Shown here: one piece after another, positions 16,643 to 24,369 of the stretch | Numbering within the stretch: the first letter of the stretch is position 1 | How the letters are laid out: every line of letters starts with the position of its first letter | DNA from: Candidatus Eisenbacteria bacterium | GTDB taxonomy: Bacteria > Eisenbacteria > RBG-16-71-46 > SZUA-252 | DNA: 64,000 bases | Assembly: GCA_005893305.1 (NCBI GenBank) | Contig: VBOZ01000010.1 | Span: forward strand, 165,303 to 229,302 | Direction of reading: 5' to 3' | Position numbers and translations under genes: made by a program | The notes under the pieces: model-generated | What the model was told of the DNA's origin: nothing | The model's input: the letters and a program-made list of their open reading frames with translations, nothing else | The model's database searches: none

Positions 16643-18979
16643 CTATTTCAACACCACGAATCTCCCGGCCGACACTCCCTCAGCCGCCTCGATGCGATAG
16701 AAGTAGACCCCCGATGAGAACCTCTTGTCGCCGACGCGCACGTCGTGGGATCCGGATGGGAGATTGGGTTGATCGATCAAAGTTCGGACCAGGCGTCCCA
16801 CCGGGTCATACACCCGGACTCTCGCGAATCCAGGCCGTGTCGTGCGGAAGATGAGCTTCGCTTCCGGATTCAACGGGTTCGGAGAAACGGTGGCCATCAA
16901 CGGGTTGACGGCGCCGACCGGAGTCGGGCCGCTGGAGGATGCGCCTCCGTTGATGTTGTAGGTGACGGTCTGTCCGGGACCGACCGAGACGTGGCTGATG
17001 CACTGACCACCGTAGCTCTCGGACGACGCGGAGCAGAGTCCCGTGACCGGCACGACCGCCGACTCGGACGCGGTGATCGTCATCGTCCCTTGGCTCGGTA
17101 CGAACGAAGCCTGGACTCCGGCCGCGTTGTACCGCATGCGAGCGCTCGTCCACTCGCCGAGGGCGGCCATCGTCTTGGTGCGGACCGGCAGAACAAAGAT
17201 CCTGCCGTACTTGTCCAGCGTCCGATCGAGCAGGTCGCCGAGCAGCGTGTGCACGCCGTCATAGGCGCGCAGGTTGCTCTGATGGAACATCCAGGGATCG
17301 ATCTCGCCCCGGAGCATGTACTGGAGGAGGACGTCGGACTCCTTGTCCAGGACCTCGCTGTAGCTGAGATCGCGTCCCCAGTAGCTCCGGTAGAGGTAGT
17401 TGTACTCGCTCGCCCATTCGGACGGCGTCGTGACGTTGTAGAAGAGATTGACCGGCCGCCTCGGGATCATGAGGATGCCGGGCTCCAGGGCGTTATAGAT
17501 ACCGGCCTGAGGCGTCGGATTGTCCATCCCGGGCTTGGACGTGTCGGTGACGAGGAAGCGGACGCCGGCGTCGTAGGCCGCGCTCATGGCGTCCGGGTTC
17601 GCGAGCCCGGAGACGTCGGGCGTGACCAGCGCCCGGAGATCGTAGTTCGCGAATCCCATCGACGCGGCCGTTTGGTTGTTGCGCGTGATCTCCCAATAGA
17701 CGCGGTCATAGCTGGCGGAGTCGGGGTCCAGGTTTTGGTGGGTGAACGTGTGATTGATCCACGGGAATTGGGAATCCGTCAGGTCCACCGCAGGCGTGAG
17801 CAGGTCGGGGCTGTAGGTGCCGGTCGTGCCCTCCCCGTTGAACGCCATGTGGAGAAGCAGGTCCGACGTCTGCGATTGGAGCTGTTTCTGCGTCTGCCAG
17901 GCAGCGGTGGCCGCCCAGTCGATCGCATTGATGCGGTAGATTCCTCCTCCATATACATCGTCGTCGATGAAGATGTCGTCGACCTGCGGCGTCATGTAGA
18001 CGTGGCGCTCGCCCAGGAACAGCCCTCCCGTCACCCAGTTCATGAGGCCGTGCGAGAGCGTCAGGCTATGGACGAGGAAGAAGTTCCCGTCGAACGTCAT
18101 GGAGAGCACCTCGCGGCCGTCGGGATAGGTCCGGACCAGCGCGAGCGCATCACCTTGCGCGTCGTTCAGGAGCACGTTCGTTCCGGTACCCGCCGCCTGG
18201 GCCAGATACGTCCAGGCCTTGGTGATGACGATCGGATTTGCCGCGTTCACGTACGAGAACACGGACTGGCCCGATGGGGTCAGCCGCGCGGAGATCGGGC
18301 TCGTCGTGGCATCCATCCCCGTTGCCGGGCCGTAGCCCAGGTCCGCGGTCGGGAGCGCGTAGGCGATCGCCGTGCGGACCCGGTATTTCGCCTGGTAGTC
18401 CCACAGCGTCTGCCATTCCGAAGCGCTGAACGCGCTTGTCCAGGTCGTTCCGTTCAAGTACGCCAGGCTTCCGGTGGTGAGCACGATGCCCTGGAAATAC
18501 GCGTGAGCGTCGCCGTCGGACAGCATGGCCGGCGTGAACCCGCCCGGAGTCTTGGTCGCGACGTACAGCGTGTACGGAATGCCCGCGTACTCCGCCGCCT
18601 GGCGGATGGCTCCGAGCACGGGCTCGGTTCCGTCGGCGGAGACGACCAAGAGCTTCGCGTCCAGTGTCGCCGTCGTGACCGGCAGCTCGGTCGAGCCGGA
18701 CGTCCCGGGTCCGTTCGAGGGCCAGACTTGCGGCAGCGAGGGAATCGTGGGCAGCTCCGGAGGTCCCAGGGGCAGACCCGGCGGAGGGGGCAATGGTAAT
18801 GGCAAGGGTAACGGCGGTGGCGGAGGTAGCGGAGGGAGCGGAGGGAGCTGAGCGAACGCCGCATGACCGCACGCGAATATCATCGCGGCGGCGGCAAGCA
18901 GGAACGCCGGCGCCCTAGCCGTCCATCTCGATCCCCGGGATTTCTTCGCTTTGGTAGTGCATCTCCTCATGGTCCTCAT
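16643..18979 (-). CDS. Agd3-like (CE18) polysaccharide deacetylase with C-terminal sorting domain
   Basis: Secreted protein of 778 residues, first gene of the Pel-like operon, in the place of PelA. GGAGGAG precedes the ATG at 18979 by seven bases. A signal peptide ends near AFAQ44, then a Pro/Leu linker (about 45-85). Residues 105-320 form a Rossmann-like domain (AKLLVVSADGTEPVLGAI). The deacetylase region carries the acidic motif TPQVDDIFIDDDVY (Asp334-Asp335) and HTFTHQNLD (His410, His414), arranged like metal-binding motifs of CE4/CE18 deacetylases and resembling Aspergillus Agd3, which deacetylates galactosaminogalactan. The last 80 residues are a FlgD-like sorting domain (VSPNPLNPEAKL to GVYFYRIEA). 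Role inferred: partial de-N-acetylation of a GalNAc-containing polymer. Confidence 0.78.
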   Translation of the reverse strand: MRTMRRCTTKAKKSRGSRWTARAPAFLLAAAAMIFACGHAAFAQLPPLPPLPPPPPLPLPLPLPPPPGLPLGPPELPTIPSLPQVWPSNGPGTSGSTELPVTTATLDAKLLVVSADGTEPVLGAIRQAAEYAGIPYTLYVATKTPGGFTPAMLSDGDAHAYFQGIVLTTGSLAYLNGTTWTSAFSASEWQTLWDYQAKYRVRTAIAYALPTADLGYGPATGMDATTSPISARLTPSGQSVFSYVNAANPIVITKAWTYLAQAAGTGTNVLLNDAQGDALALVRTYPDGREVLSMTFDGNFFLVHSLTLSHGLMNWVTGGLFLGERHVYMTPQVDDIFIDDDVYGGGIYRINAIDWAATAAWQTQKQLQSQTSDLLLHMAFNGEGTTGTYSPDLLTPAVDLTDSQFPWINHTFTHQNLDPDSASYDRVYWEITRNNQTAASMGFANYDLRALVTPDVSGLANPDAMSAAYDAGVRFLVTDTSKPGMDNPTPQAGIYNALEPGILMIPRRPVNLFYNVTTPSEWASEYNYLYRSYWGRDLSYSEVLDKESDVLLQYMLRGEIDPWMFHQSNLRAYDGVHTLLGDLLDRTLDKYGRIFVLPVRTKTMAALGEWTSARMRYNAAGVQASFVPSQGTMTITASESAVVPVTGLCSASSESYGGQCISHVSVGPGQTVTYNINGGASSSGPTPVGAVNPLMATVSPNPLNPEAKLIFRTTRPGFARVRVYDPVGRLVRTLIDQPNLPSGSHDVRVGDKRFSSGVYFYRIEAAEGVSAGRFVVLK

Positions 18980-19289
18980 GTTTCAACTCCTCCATTTCCT
19001 GCAGGCCCCCAAACATCTTCTGCATCCCCCCGTGTGTGTTGATCGGGCATCTCGGGCATCTCCTCCTCGTGGACCTTGGGAGATGTCCCCGTGCACGATG
19101 AGAATTGTACGAGTGACGGATCATCGTTGATATTCGGTGGATCACTGATTTGGGGTCGGGTAGATTACGAAAGAGGCTCTCCGACAACCTTACGAGGGAG
19201 TGGCCACCGAGCCTCACTTTGTGAGGGCGCGCGTCCTACAAGTACTCGGCGGCGCGCCGTATCGAAAGTTCCAGACAGAGGAGGAAATC
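18980..19289. other. Divergent intergenic region between Pel-like operon and DoxX gene
   Basis: About 310 bases holding the leaders of two divergent transcripts. On the minus strand I see the ribosome site of the deacetylase (18987-18993) and, further up, a tandem GATGCCCGA direct repeat. On the plus strand I see the ribosome site for DoxX (19278-19284). It is visibly less G+C-rich around 19090-19190, as expected for promoters, but no -10/-35 pair is convincing. Confidence 0.4.
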
Positions 19290-19709
19290 GTGGCCGCACC
19301 GAACATCGTCTCGAGGTGGCCGAACCATGCCCCGCAGCTCCTGAGCGTGCTCCGAATCGTGGCCGCGTTCATGTTCATCTTGGCGGGCTCCACAAAGCTC
19401 TTCGCGTTCCCGATCGGGATGCCTCCGGACGGCAGCACAGCGAAGTTCATGACCCAGATCTGGATCGGCGGTGTCCTCGAGGTGTTCGGCGGTGGCCTGA
19501 TTCTCCTCGGCCTCTTCACTCGCCCCGTCGCCTTCATCCTCTCGGGCGAAATGGCGGTGGCCTACTTCCAGTTCCACTTCCCGAATGGCTTCTGGCCCGT
19601 AGTCAACGGTGGGGTGGATGCCGCGCTCTACTGCTTCGTCTGGCTCTACTTCTCGGCCGCGGGCGCCGGGCCGTGGAGCCTCGACGCGAAACGAGGGAAG
19701 CAGCAATAA
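19290..19709 (+). CDS. DoxX family membrane protein
   Basis: Small inner-membrane protein of 139 residues with four hydrophobic segments. The first opens LRIVAAFMFILAGSTKLFAF, a DoxX hallmark; then GGVLEVFGGGLILLGLFTRPVAFIL and AYFQFHFPNGFWPVVNGG, the family's histidine/Pro-Asn loop. I start at GTG 19290, with AGAGGAGG just upstream; the frame is open further upstream to another GTG at 19200 but without a ribosome site. DoxX proteins are linked to redox or quinone-associated functions, role here unknown. It heads a run of genes (two DGPF proteins and an ECF sigma factor) that commonly travel together. Confidence 0.83.
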   Translation: MAAPNIVSRWPNHAPQLLSVLRIVAAFMFILAGSTKLFAFPIGMPPDGSTAKFMTQIWIGGVLEVFGGGLILLGLFTRPVAFILSGEMAVAYFQFHFPNGFWPVVNGGVDAALYCFVWLYFSAAGAGPWSLDAKRGKQQ

Positions 19710-19849
19710 GTTATGGGCGGCCCAAAAATTCCTCAGCTATCTGTCGATCTCGCGCCCCCTCGCTCGTCGTGTATGTAGAGCGAAGGCTCGGCCGGTCGAG
19801 ATCGATCGGAAACGCGACTTCGAACCCATAACCACAAGGAGAGACGACG

Positions 19850-20269
19850 ATGCGATTCATGGTGGTGGTGAAAGCCGACCGGGACTCGGAAGCAGGGAAG
19901 CTCCCGGACGAGAAGATCCTGACCGAGATGGGGAAGTTCAACGAGGAGCTCGCTAAGGCCGGCGTGATGCTCGCGGCCGAGGGACTCCAGGCGAGCTCGA
20001 AGGGCGCGCGCGTCAGGTTCGACGGCAAGAAGCGGACCGTGACCGACGGGCCGTTCACGGAGACCAAGGAGCTGATCGCGGGCTTCTGGATCTGGCAGGT
20101 GAAGTCGAAGGAAGAGGCGATCGAGTGGCTGAAGCGCGCTCCGTTCGATCAGACCGAAGTGGAGATCCGCCAGATTTTCGAGCTGGAGGACTTCGGCCCT
20201 GCCCTGACTCCCGAAGCCAGGAAGTCCGAGATGAACCTGCGCGAGCAGATGGCCGCGAAGAAGCGGTAG
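19850..20269 (+). CDS. YCII-related (DGPF) family protein, first copy
   Basis: Small cytosolic protein of 139 residues with an AAGGAG ribosome site directly upstream. Family hallmarks: start MRFMVVVKADRDSE, then the VTDGPFTETKELIAGFWI core that names the DGPF family, KSKEEAIEWLKRAPF, and VEIRQIFELEDFG. Members have a ferredoxin-like fold and no firmly known reaction. They are encoded next to ECF42-type sigma factors, as here, and are thought to act with or be targets of them. The C-terminal tail (TPEARKSEMNLREQMAAKKR) is charged. Confidence 0.85.
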   Translation: MRFMVVVKADRDSEAGKLPDEKILTEMGKFNEELAKAGVMLAAEGLQASSKGARVRFDGKKRTVTDGPFTETKELIAGFWIWQVKSKEEAIEWLKRAPFDQTEVEIRQIFELEDFGPALTPEARKSEMNLREQMAAKKR

Positions 20270-20309
20270 CCCGGATGCTCACCACCCGAAATCAGACGGA
20301 GCGATAACG

Positions 20310-20735
20310 ATGCGATTCATGATGCTGATGATCCCGAAAGGGTACGAGAAGGCGGCGCCCGGCACCGCGCCGGCGGCCGAGAGCGTCGCTGCGATGATGA
20401 AATACAACGAGTCCCTGCAGAGAGCGGGCGTGCTGCTGGCGCTTGACGGCCTCCACCCGCCCTCGATGGGCGTGCGCGTCTCCTTCCCGGGAGGGAAGGC
20501 GAAGGTGACCGATGGGCCGTTCACCGAGGCGAAGGAAGTGCTCGGCGGTTACTGGATGATCCAGGTCAAGTCGAAGGAAGAAGCGATTGAATGGGCAAAG
20601 CGCTGCCCCGGTTCCGAGAACGAGACGATCGAGGTTCGCCAGGTGCAGGAGATGTCGGATTTTCCCGCCGACGTCCAGAAGGCGGCGGCCGGGTTTGCCG
20701 AGATGCAGGCGCAGTCCGGACAGCGCCGGGGATAG
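20310..20735 (+). CDS. YCII-related (DGPF) family protein, second copy
   Basis: Paralogue of the preceding gene, 141 residues, 40 bases downstream. It keeps MRFMMLMIPKGYEKAAPG, VTDGPFTEAKEVLGGYWMI and KSKEEAIEWAKRCP, then IEVRQVQEMSDFP. The N-terminal insertion AAPGTAPAAESVAAMMKYNE is typical of one DGPF subgroup. Likely co-transcribed with its neighbours. No reaction can be assigned; two divergent copies ahead of one ECF42 gene is a common layout. Confidence 0.85.
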   Translation: MRFMMLMIPKGYEKAAPGTAPAAESVAAMMKYNESLQRAGVLLALDGLHPPSMGVRVSFPGGKAKVTDGPFTEAKEVLGGYWMIQVKSKEEAIEWAKRCPGSENETIEVRQVQEMSDFPADVQKAAAGFAEMQAQSGQRRG

Positions 20736-20798
20736 TCGGGGCCCCTTCCGCAGCGTCGGCCTTGCGCCGCGGGAGTGAAGATGGTGTGATCGGTAGCC

Positions 20799-22082
20799 GT
20801 GACGGCTACCGACACCCATCGCGCGGTCGACGCGATCTTTCGGATCGAGTCGGCCAAGCTCATCGCCGGCCTCGCGCGGATGGTTCGCGACGTCGGTCTC
20901 GCCGAGGACTTGGCGCAGGACGCCCTCGTCGCCGCGCTCGAGACTTGGCCCAAGTCGGGCGTTCCGGACAACCCGGGCGCCTGGCTCATGGCGACCGCGA
21001 AGCACCGCGGGATCGACCGCCTGCGCCGGAACAAGCTGCTCGAGCGAAAGCACGAGGAGCTCGGGCGCGACCTCGAGGCCCGCCAAAACGCCGGTCCGGA
21101 TCTCGACGCCGCGATCGACGACGATGTCGGCGACGATCTCCTTCGCCTCGTTTTCACCGCCTGCCATCCCATCCTCGCTTCCGAGGCGCGCGTGGCGCTG
21201 ACGCTCCGCCTGCTTGGGGGCCTGACGACCGAGGAGATCGCGAGAGCGTTCCTCGTCCCCGAGGCCACCGTCGCCCAACGCATCGTGCGGGCCAAGCGAA
21301 CCCTGGCCGAGGCGCGCGTCCCCTTCGAGGTTCCCCGCGGGGCCGAGCTGGCCGTCCGACTCACGTCGGTCCTCGAGGTCATTTACCTCATCTACAACGA
21401 GGGGTATTCGGCAACCGCCGGGGACGATTGGATGCGTCCCGCGCTCTGCGAGGACGCGCTCCGCCTCGGCCGCATCCTGGCCGAGCTCGCCCCGAGCGAG
21501 CCGGAGGTCCACGGTCTGGTCGCGCTGATGGAGATCCAGTCGTCGCGCTCCGCCGCCCGGGTGGACGCGTCGGGAGCGCCAGTGCTGCTCCTCGATCAAG
21601 ACCGCGGACGCTGGGACCAGCTGCTCATCGGCCGCGGCCTCGCGGCGCTCGAGCGCGCGGAGAAGCTGAGCGGCGTGCTTGGCCCGTACGGGCTCCAGGC
21701 GGCGATCGCCGCCTGCCACGCGCGGTCGCGCACGGGGGCGGAGACGGACTGGAAGCGCATCGCGGCCCTCTACGAGGTGCTGGCCCGCCTCGCCCCGTCC
21801 CCGGTCGTGGAGCTGAACCGCGCCGTCGCGGTCTCGATGGCGTTCGGCCCTGCGGCGGGCCTCGAGATCGTCGATGCGCTGACCTCGGAGCCGACCCTCA
21901 GGGCCTACCACCTCCTGCCGAGCGTCCGCGGCGACCTTCTTGCCAAGCTCCGCCGCCTCGACGAGGCGCGCTTGGAGTTCGAGCGCGCGGCGGCCTTGAC
22001 GCGGAACGGTCGCGAGCGCGTGATGCTCCTCGACCGCGCCGCGGCCTGCGCGGGCGGGTCGGGGCTGCCGGACCCGAGGTGA
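20799..22082 (+). CDS. ECF42-type RNA polymerase sigma factor with C-terminal TPR-like extension
   Basis: Sigma factor of 427 residues from GTG 20799. Sigma-2 region: IESAKLIAGLARMVRDVGLAED and AQDALVAALETWP; sigma-4 region: LGGLTTEEIARAFLVPEATV with the helix-turn-helix. The remaining 240 residues (DUF6596-like) contain VIYLIYNEGYSATAG and PVVELNRAVAVSMAFGP, helical repeats that mark the ECF42 group. In studied members this C-terminal extension is needed for activity and no anti-sigma factor is known; none is seen here. The upstream DoxX and DGPF genes are likely part of its regulon. The ferredoxin-like DGPF pair and this factor form a conserved module. Confidence 0.88.
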   Translation: MTATDTHRAVDAIFRIESAKLIAGLARMVRDVGLAEDLAQDALVAALETWPKSGVPDNPGAWLMATAKHRGIDRLRRNKLLERKHEELGRDLEARQNAGPDLDAAIDDDVGDDLLRLVFTACHPILASEARVALTLRLLGGLTTEEIARAFLVPEATVAQRIVRAKRTLAEARVPFEVPRGAELAVRLTSVLEVIYLIYNEGYSATAGDDWMRPALCEDALRLGRILAELAPSEPEVHGLVALMEIQSSRSAARVDASGAPVLLLDQDRGRWDQLLIGRGLAALERAEKLSGVLGPYGLQAAIAACHARSRTGAETDWKRIAALYEVLARLAPSPVVELNRAVAVSMAFGPAAGLEIVDALTSEPTLRAYHLLPSVRGDLLAKLRRLDEARLEFERAAALTRNGRERVMLLDRAAACAGGSGLPDPR

Positions 22083-22107
22083 GCGCAAGGGCAGAGGGAG
22101 AACCGGG

Positions 22108-22136
22108 TTGACTTCGGGGTACGGAGTCGATAGCGT
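22108..22136 (+). promoter_or_regulatory. Putative sigma-70 promoter for the TPR genes
   Basis: TTGACT at 22108-22113, 17-bp spacer, TAGCGT at 22131-22136. Good -35 (5 of 6), weak -10 (3 of 6). The TPR gene begins at 22173. Confidence 0.3.
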
Positions 22137-22172
22137 TGCCGTCGCTCTCCTTCTCGCGAGGGCAACCATCGC

Positions 22173-23090
22173 ATGAACGCCAAGCGCCCCGGCCTCTTCC
22201 CCTTAGCTCTGATCGCCTCCGCCGCGCTTCTCGCGCTGGTGGGGACCGCGCTTGCCCAGGCGGACGCGTCCAAACCCACGAAGCCCGCCGCGACCGCGCC
22301 GCCGCAGCTCCTCTCGATCGAGGAAGCCCAGGCGGGCGTTCGGAAATCGCCCAAGGATCCCTCCAGCTACATGGTCCTCGGCTCCGCCTATCGACGGGCC
22401 GGGAGGTCCAGGGAGGCGCTCGAGGCGTTTCAGAAAATGGCGGCCCTCGCGCCCAACGCTTCCGCGACGCACGTGAGCCTCGGCGCGGCGTACATGGACC
22501 TGAAGCGGAACGCGGAGGCGCTCAAGGAATTCAAGCTGGCGATCAAGCTCGACCCGAGCGACGGCGCCGCGCACTACAACCTCGGGAACTACTACATCCA
22601 GGCCGGCCGCCGGGACGACGCGACGGCGGCATACAAGCGCGCGACCGAGCTGAAGCCACCGATGCCCGATGCGTGGGTGAGCCTCGGCCTGATCCAAGCG
22701 GAGATCGGCAAGACCGACGAGGCCATCGCGTCCTACAAGAAGGCGCTGGCCATCGATTCGACCAACGTTCGCGCGCTCTGCAACCTGGGGAATTCACAGT
22801 ACGGAATGGGGCGGATTCCCGAGGCTACCTCCCTCTATCGGAAGGCGCTGAAGATCGATCCCAGGAACCAGGAGGCGATCTACAACATGGGGGTCGCGTT
22901 CGCCGACGCCCAGATCTATCGGGAGGCGATCAACTACTGGCAACAGGTCGTGTCGATCGACTCCACGGCCGTGATCGCCCAGAGCGCCAAGAGCAGCATC
23001 CAGGTACTCCAAGACTTCCTCAATCAGCAGAAGCCGGGCACGCCGCAGAATCCGAACGCACCCCCGGCCCCGGCGCCCGGGAACCATTGA
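22173..23090 (+). CDS. Secreted TPR protein
   Basis: Exported protein of 305 residues. Signal peptide MNAKRPGLFPLALIASAALL to about AQA, then at least six tetratricopeptide units from about residue 50 to 280, with consensus helices such as SLGAAYMDLKRNAEALKEF, YYIQAGRRDDATAAYKRA and GLIQAEIGKTDEAIASYKKA. The C-terminus is a Pro/Ala tail (PNAPPAPAPGNH). TPRs make protein-protein contacts, probably in the periplasm; the partner is unknown. The next gene, another TPR protein, starts three bases past its stop codon, so both are probably translated from one message. An overlapping longer frame starting at 22136 is out of phase with this gene and not used. Confidence 0.82.
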   Translation: MNAKRPGLFPLALIASAALLALVGTALAQADASKPTKPAATAPPQLLSIEEAQAGVRKSPKDPSSYMVLGSAYRRAGRSREALEAFQKMAALAPNASATHVSLGAAYMDLKRNAEALKEFKLAIKLDPSDGAAHYNLGNYYIQAGRRDDATAAYKRATELKPPMPDAWVSLGLIQAEIGKTDEAIASYKKALAIDSTNVRALCNLGNSQYGMGRIPEATSLYRKALKIDPRNQEAIYNMGVAFADAQIYREAINYWQQVVSIDSTAVIAQSAKSSIQVLQDFLNQQKPGTPQNPNAPPAPAPGNH

Positions 23091-23092
23091 CC

Positions 23093-24334
23093 GTGCCCGG
23101 CGCATTGCGAACCGTGTGTCTCGCGGCCCTTTGTGCCGCACTCGGATGCGCGTCCCAGACCACGCGCCAGGAGGGGCCGACCAGCGGGATGACGGCCGCG
23201 GCCAAGCCGGCCTCGGCGGCGGCATCCGTCAAGGCCCACGTCGCCGCCGGGCGCGATCTGCTCCGGCGGGGGCTTTTGGACGAGGCCGAGCGGGAGTTCC
23301 GCCTTGCGATCGAGGCCGACCCCAACGATCTCGAGGCGGTCGCGGGCTTAGGCCAGGTGGAGGTGGCGCGCGGCCAGTACTCGGAAGGGATGGCGCACCT
23401 GGAGCGCGCGACCCGGGTTCCGAGTCAGATGGTCTCGGCGCTCCGCTCGCTGGGCGACGCGTACGCCGCGACCGGCGACCCGACCCGCGCTGCCTCGGCC
23501 TATCGCCAGGCGGTGGCGCTCGCGCCCACGGACCTCGAAGCGCGGCTCGCCCTGGTCCATTCCCTCACCGAGATCGGGGAATACGGGGAGGCGAGATCCG
23601 CCTGCGCGGACGCGATCCGGCTCGCGAAGGGGAATCCGACCACGCTGTCGCAAGCTTACCGGCAGATGGGGGAGGTCTACTCGCGGGAGGGCAACACCCC
23701 GGAGGGATTCGCCTCGCTCTACAAGTCTGCGGAGCTGGATCCGAGGAACCCCCAGACCGCCAAGAGCCTCGCCACCTGCGCCGTGCGGGCCGGGCTCTAC
23801 GCCGAGGCGGCCGCGGCGTATGCCCGCGTCTTGAAATTGGCCCCGCTCGACGTGGAGGCGAAGAAGCAGCTCGCCTGGGTCAATTTCAAGATGGAGCGCT
23901 ATCCGATCGCGATCAAGCACTACGAAGCGGTCGGCGACTCCCTGGGCACAGTCGACCGGTATTACTTAGCACAGGCCTACGCGAAGTCGAACCGCGCGGA
24001 TCGGGCGGTGGAGCTCTTCCGGGATGTGGTGAGGATCGACCCGGATAACTACAAAGGTGTTTATTGCAACATGGCGTACGCGTACTACGAGGCCAACCGC
24101 TACCAGCGAGCGATCGAGGTGGCGCGCGAGGGCCTCGCCAAGGACTCGAGCAGCGCTTGTCTCCGCTTTTGCTGGGCCCAGGCGCTGGACAAGCTGGGCC
24201 GCCACGAGGAGGCGATCCCGGTCTTTGAAACCGTCCTCAACGACCCGGCCTACGCCGAATCGGCGAAGCGCGAGCTGGAGCGCCAGCGGCGCATCGTCCG
24301 CCTTCTCAAATCGAAGGAGAGGGGCGGAGAATGA
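23093..24334 (+). CDS. TPR lipoprotein
   Basis: Lipoprotein of 413 residues from GTG 23093, two bases after the previous stop. The N-terminus VPGALRTVCLAALCAALGC ends in a lipobox-like A-L-G-Cys; after it an Ala/Lys linker leads to eight or so TPR units (AAGRDLLRRGLLDEAEREF; AAAAYARVLKLAPLDVEAKK; AIEVAREGLAKDSSS). It should be anchored in a membrane facing the periplasm. With the preceding TPR protein it may form a scaffold; no substrate or pathway can be named. TGA overlaps an ATG (24331) of the next reading frame, though a better start exists at 24370. Confidence 0.8.
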   Translation: MPGALRTVCLAALCAALGCASQTTRQEGPTSGMTAAAKPASAAASVKAHVAAGRDLLRRGLLDEAEREFRLAIEADPNDLEAVAGLGQVEVARGQYSEGMAHLERATRVPSQMVSALRSLGDAYAATGDPTRAASAYRQAVALAPTDLEARLALVHSLTEIGEYGEARSACADAIRLAKGNPTTLSQAYRQMGEVYSREGNTPEGFASLYKSAELDPRNPQTAKSLATCAVRAGLYAEAAAAYARVLKLAPLDVEAKKQLAWVNFKMERYPIAIKHYEAVGDSLGTVDRYYLAQAYAKSNRADRAVELFRDVVRIDPDNYKGVYCNMAYAYYEANRYQRAIEVAREGLAKDSSSACLRFCWAQALDKLGRHEEAIPVFETVLNDPAYAESAKRELERQRRIVRLLKSKERGGE

Positions 24335-24369
24335 GCGTGGGTCGGACAAACCCGAATCAAGGAGGATCA

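Noticed and set aside
16745..18799. A 684-residue open frame antisense to the CE18-like gene
   Set aside because: Arg/Gly/His-rich shadow caused by the G+C-biased third positions of the real gene; no domain or ribosome site.
18915..19217. A 100-residue minus-strand frame at the head of the Pel-like operon
   Set aside because: It overlaps the signal peptide region of the deacetylase in another frame and has no ribosome site or motif.
22136..24334. One long 732-residue frame across both TPR genes
   Set aside because: Its first 300 residues are out of phase with the TPR gene at 22173-23090; only the part from 23093 is coding.
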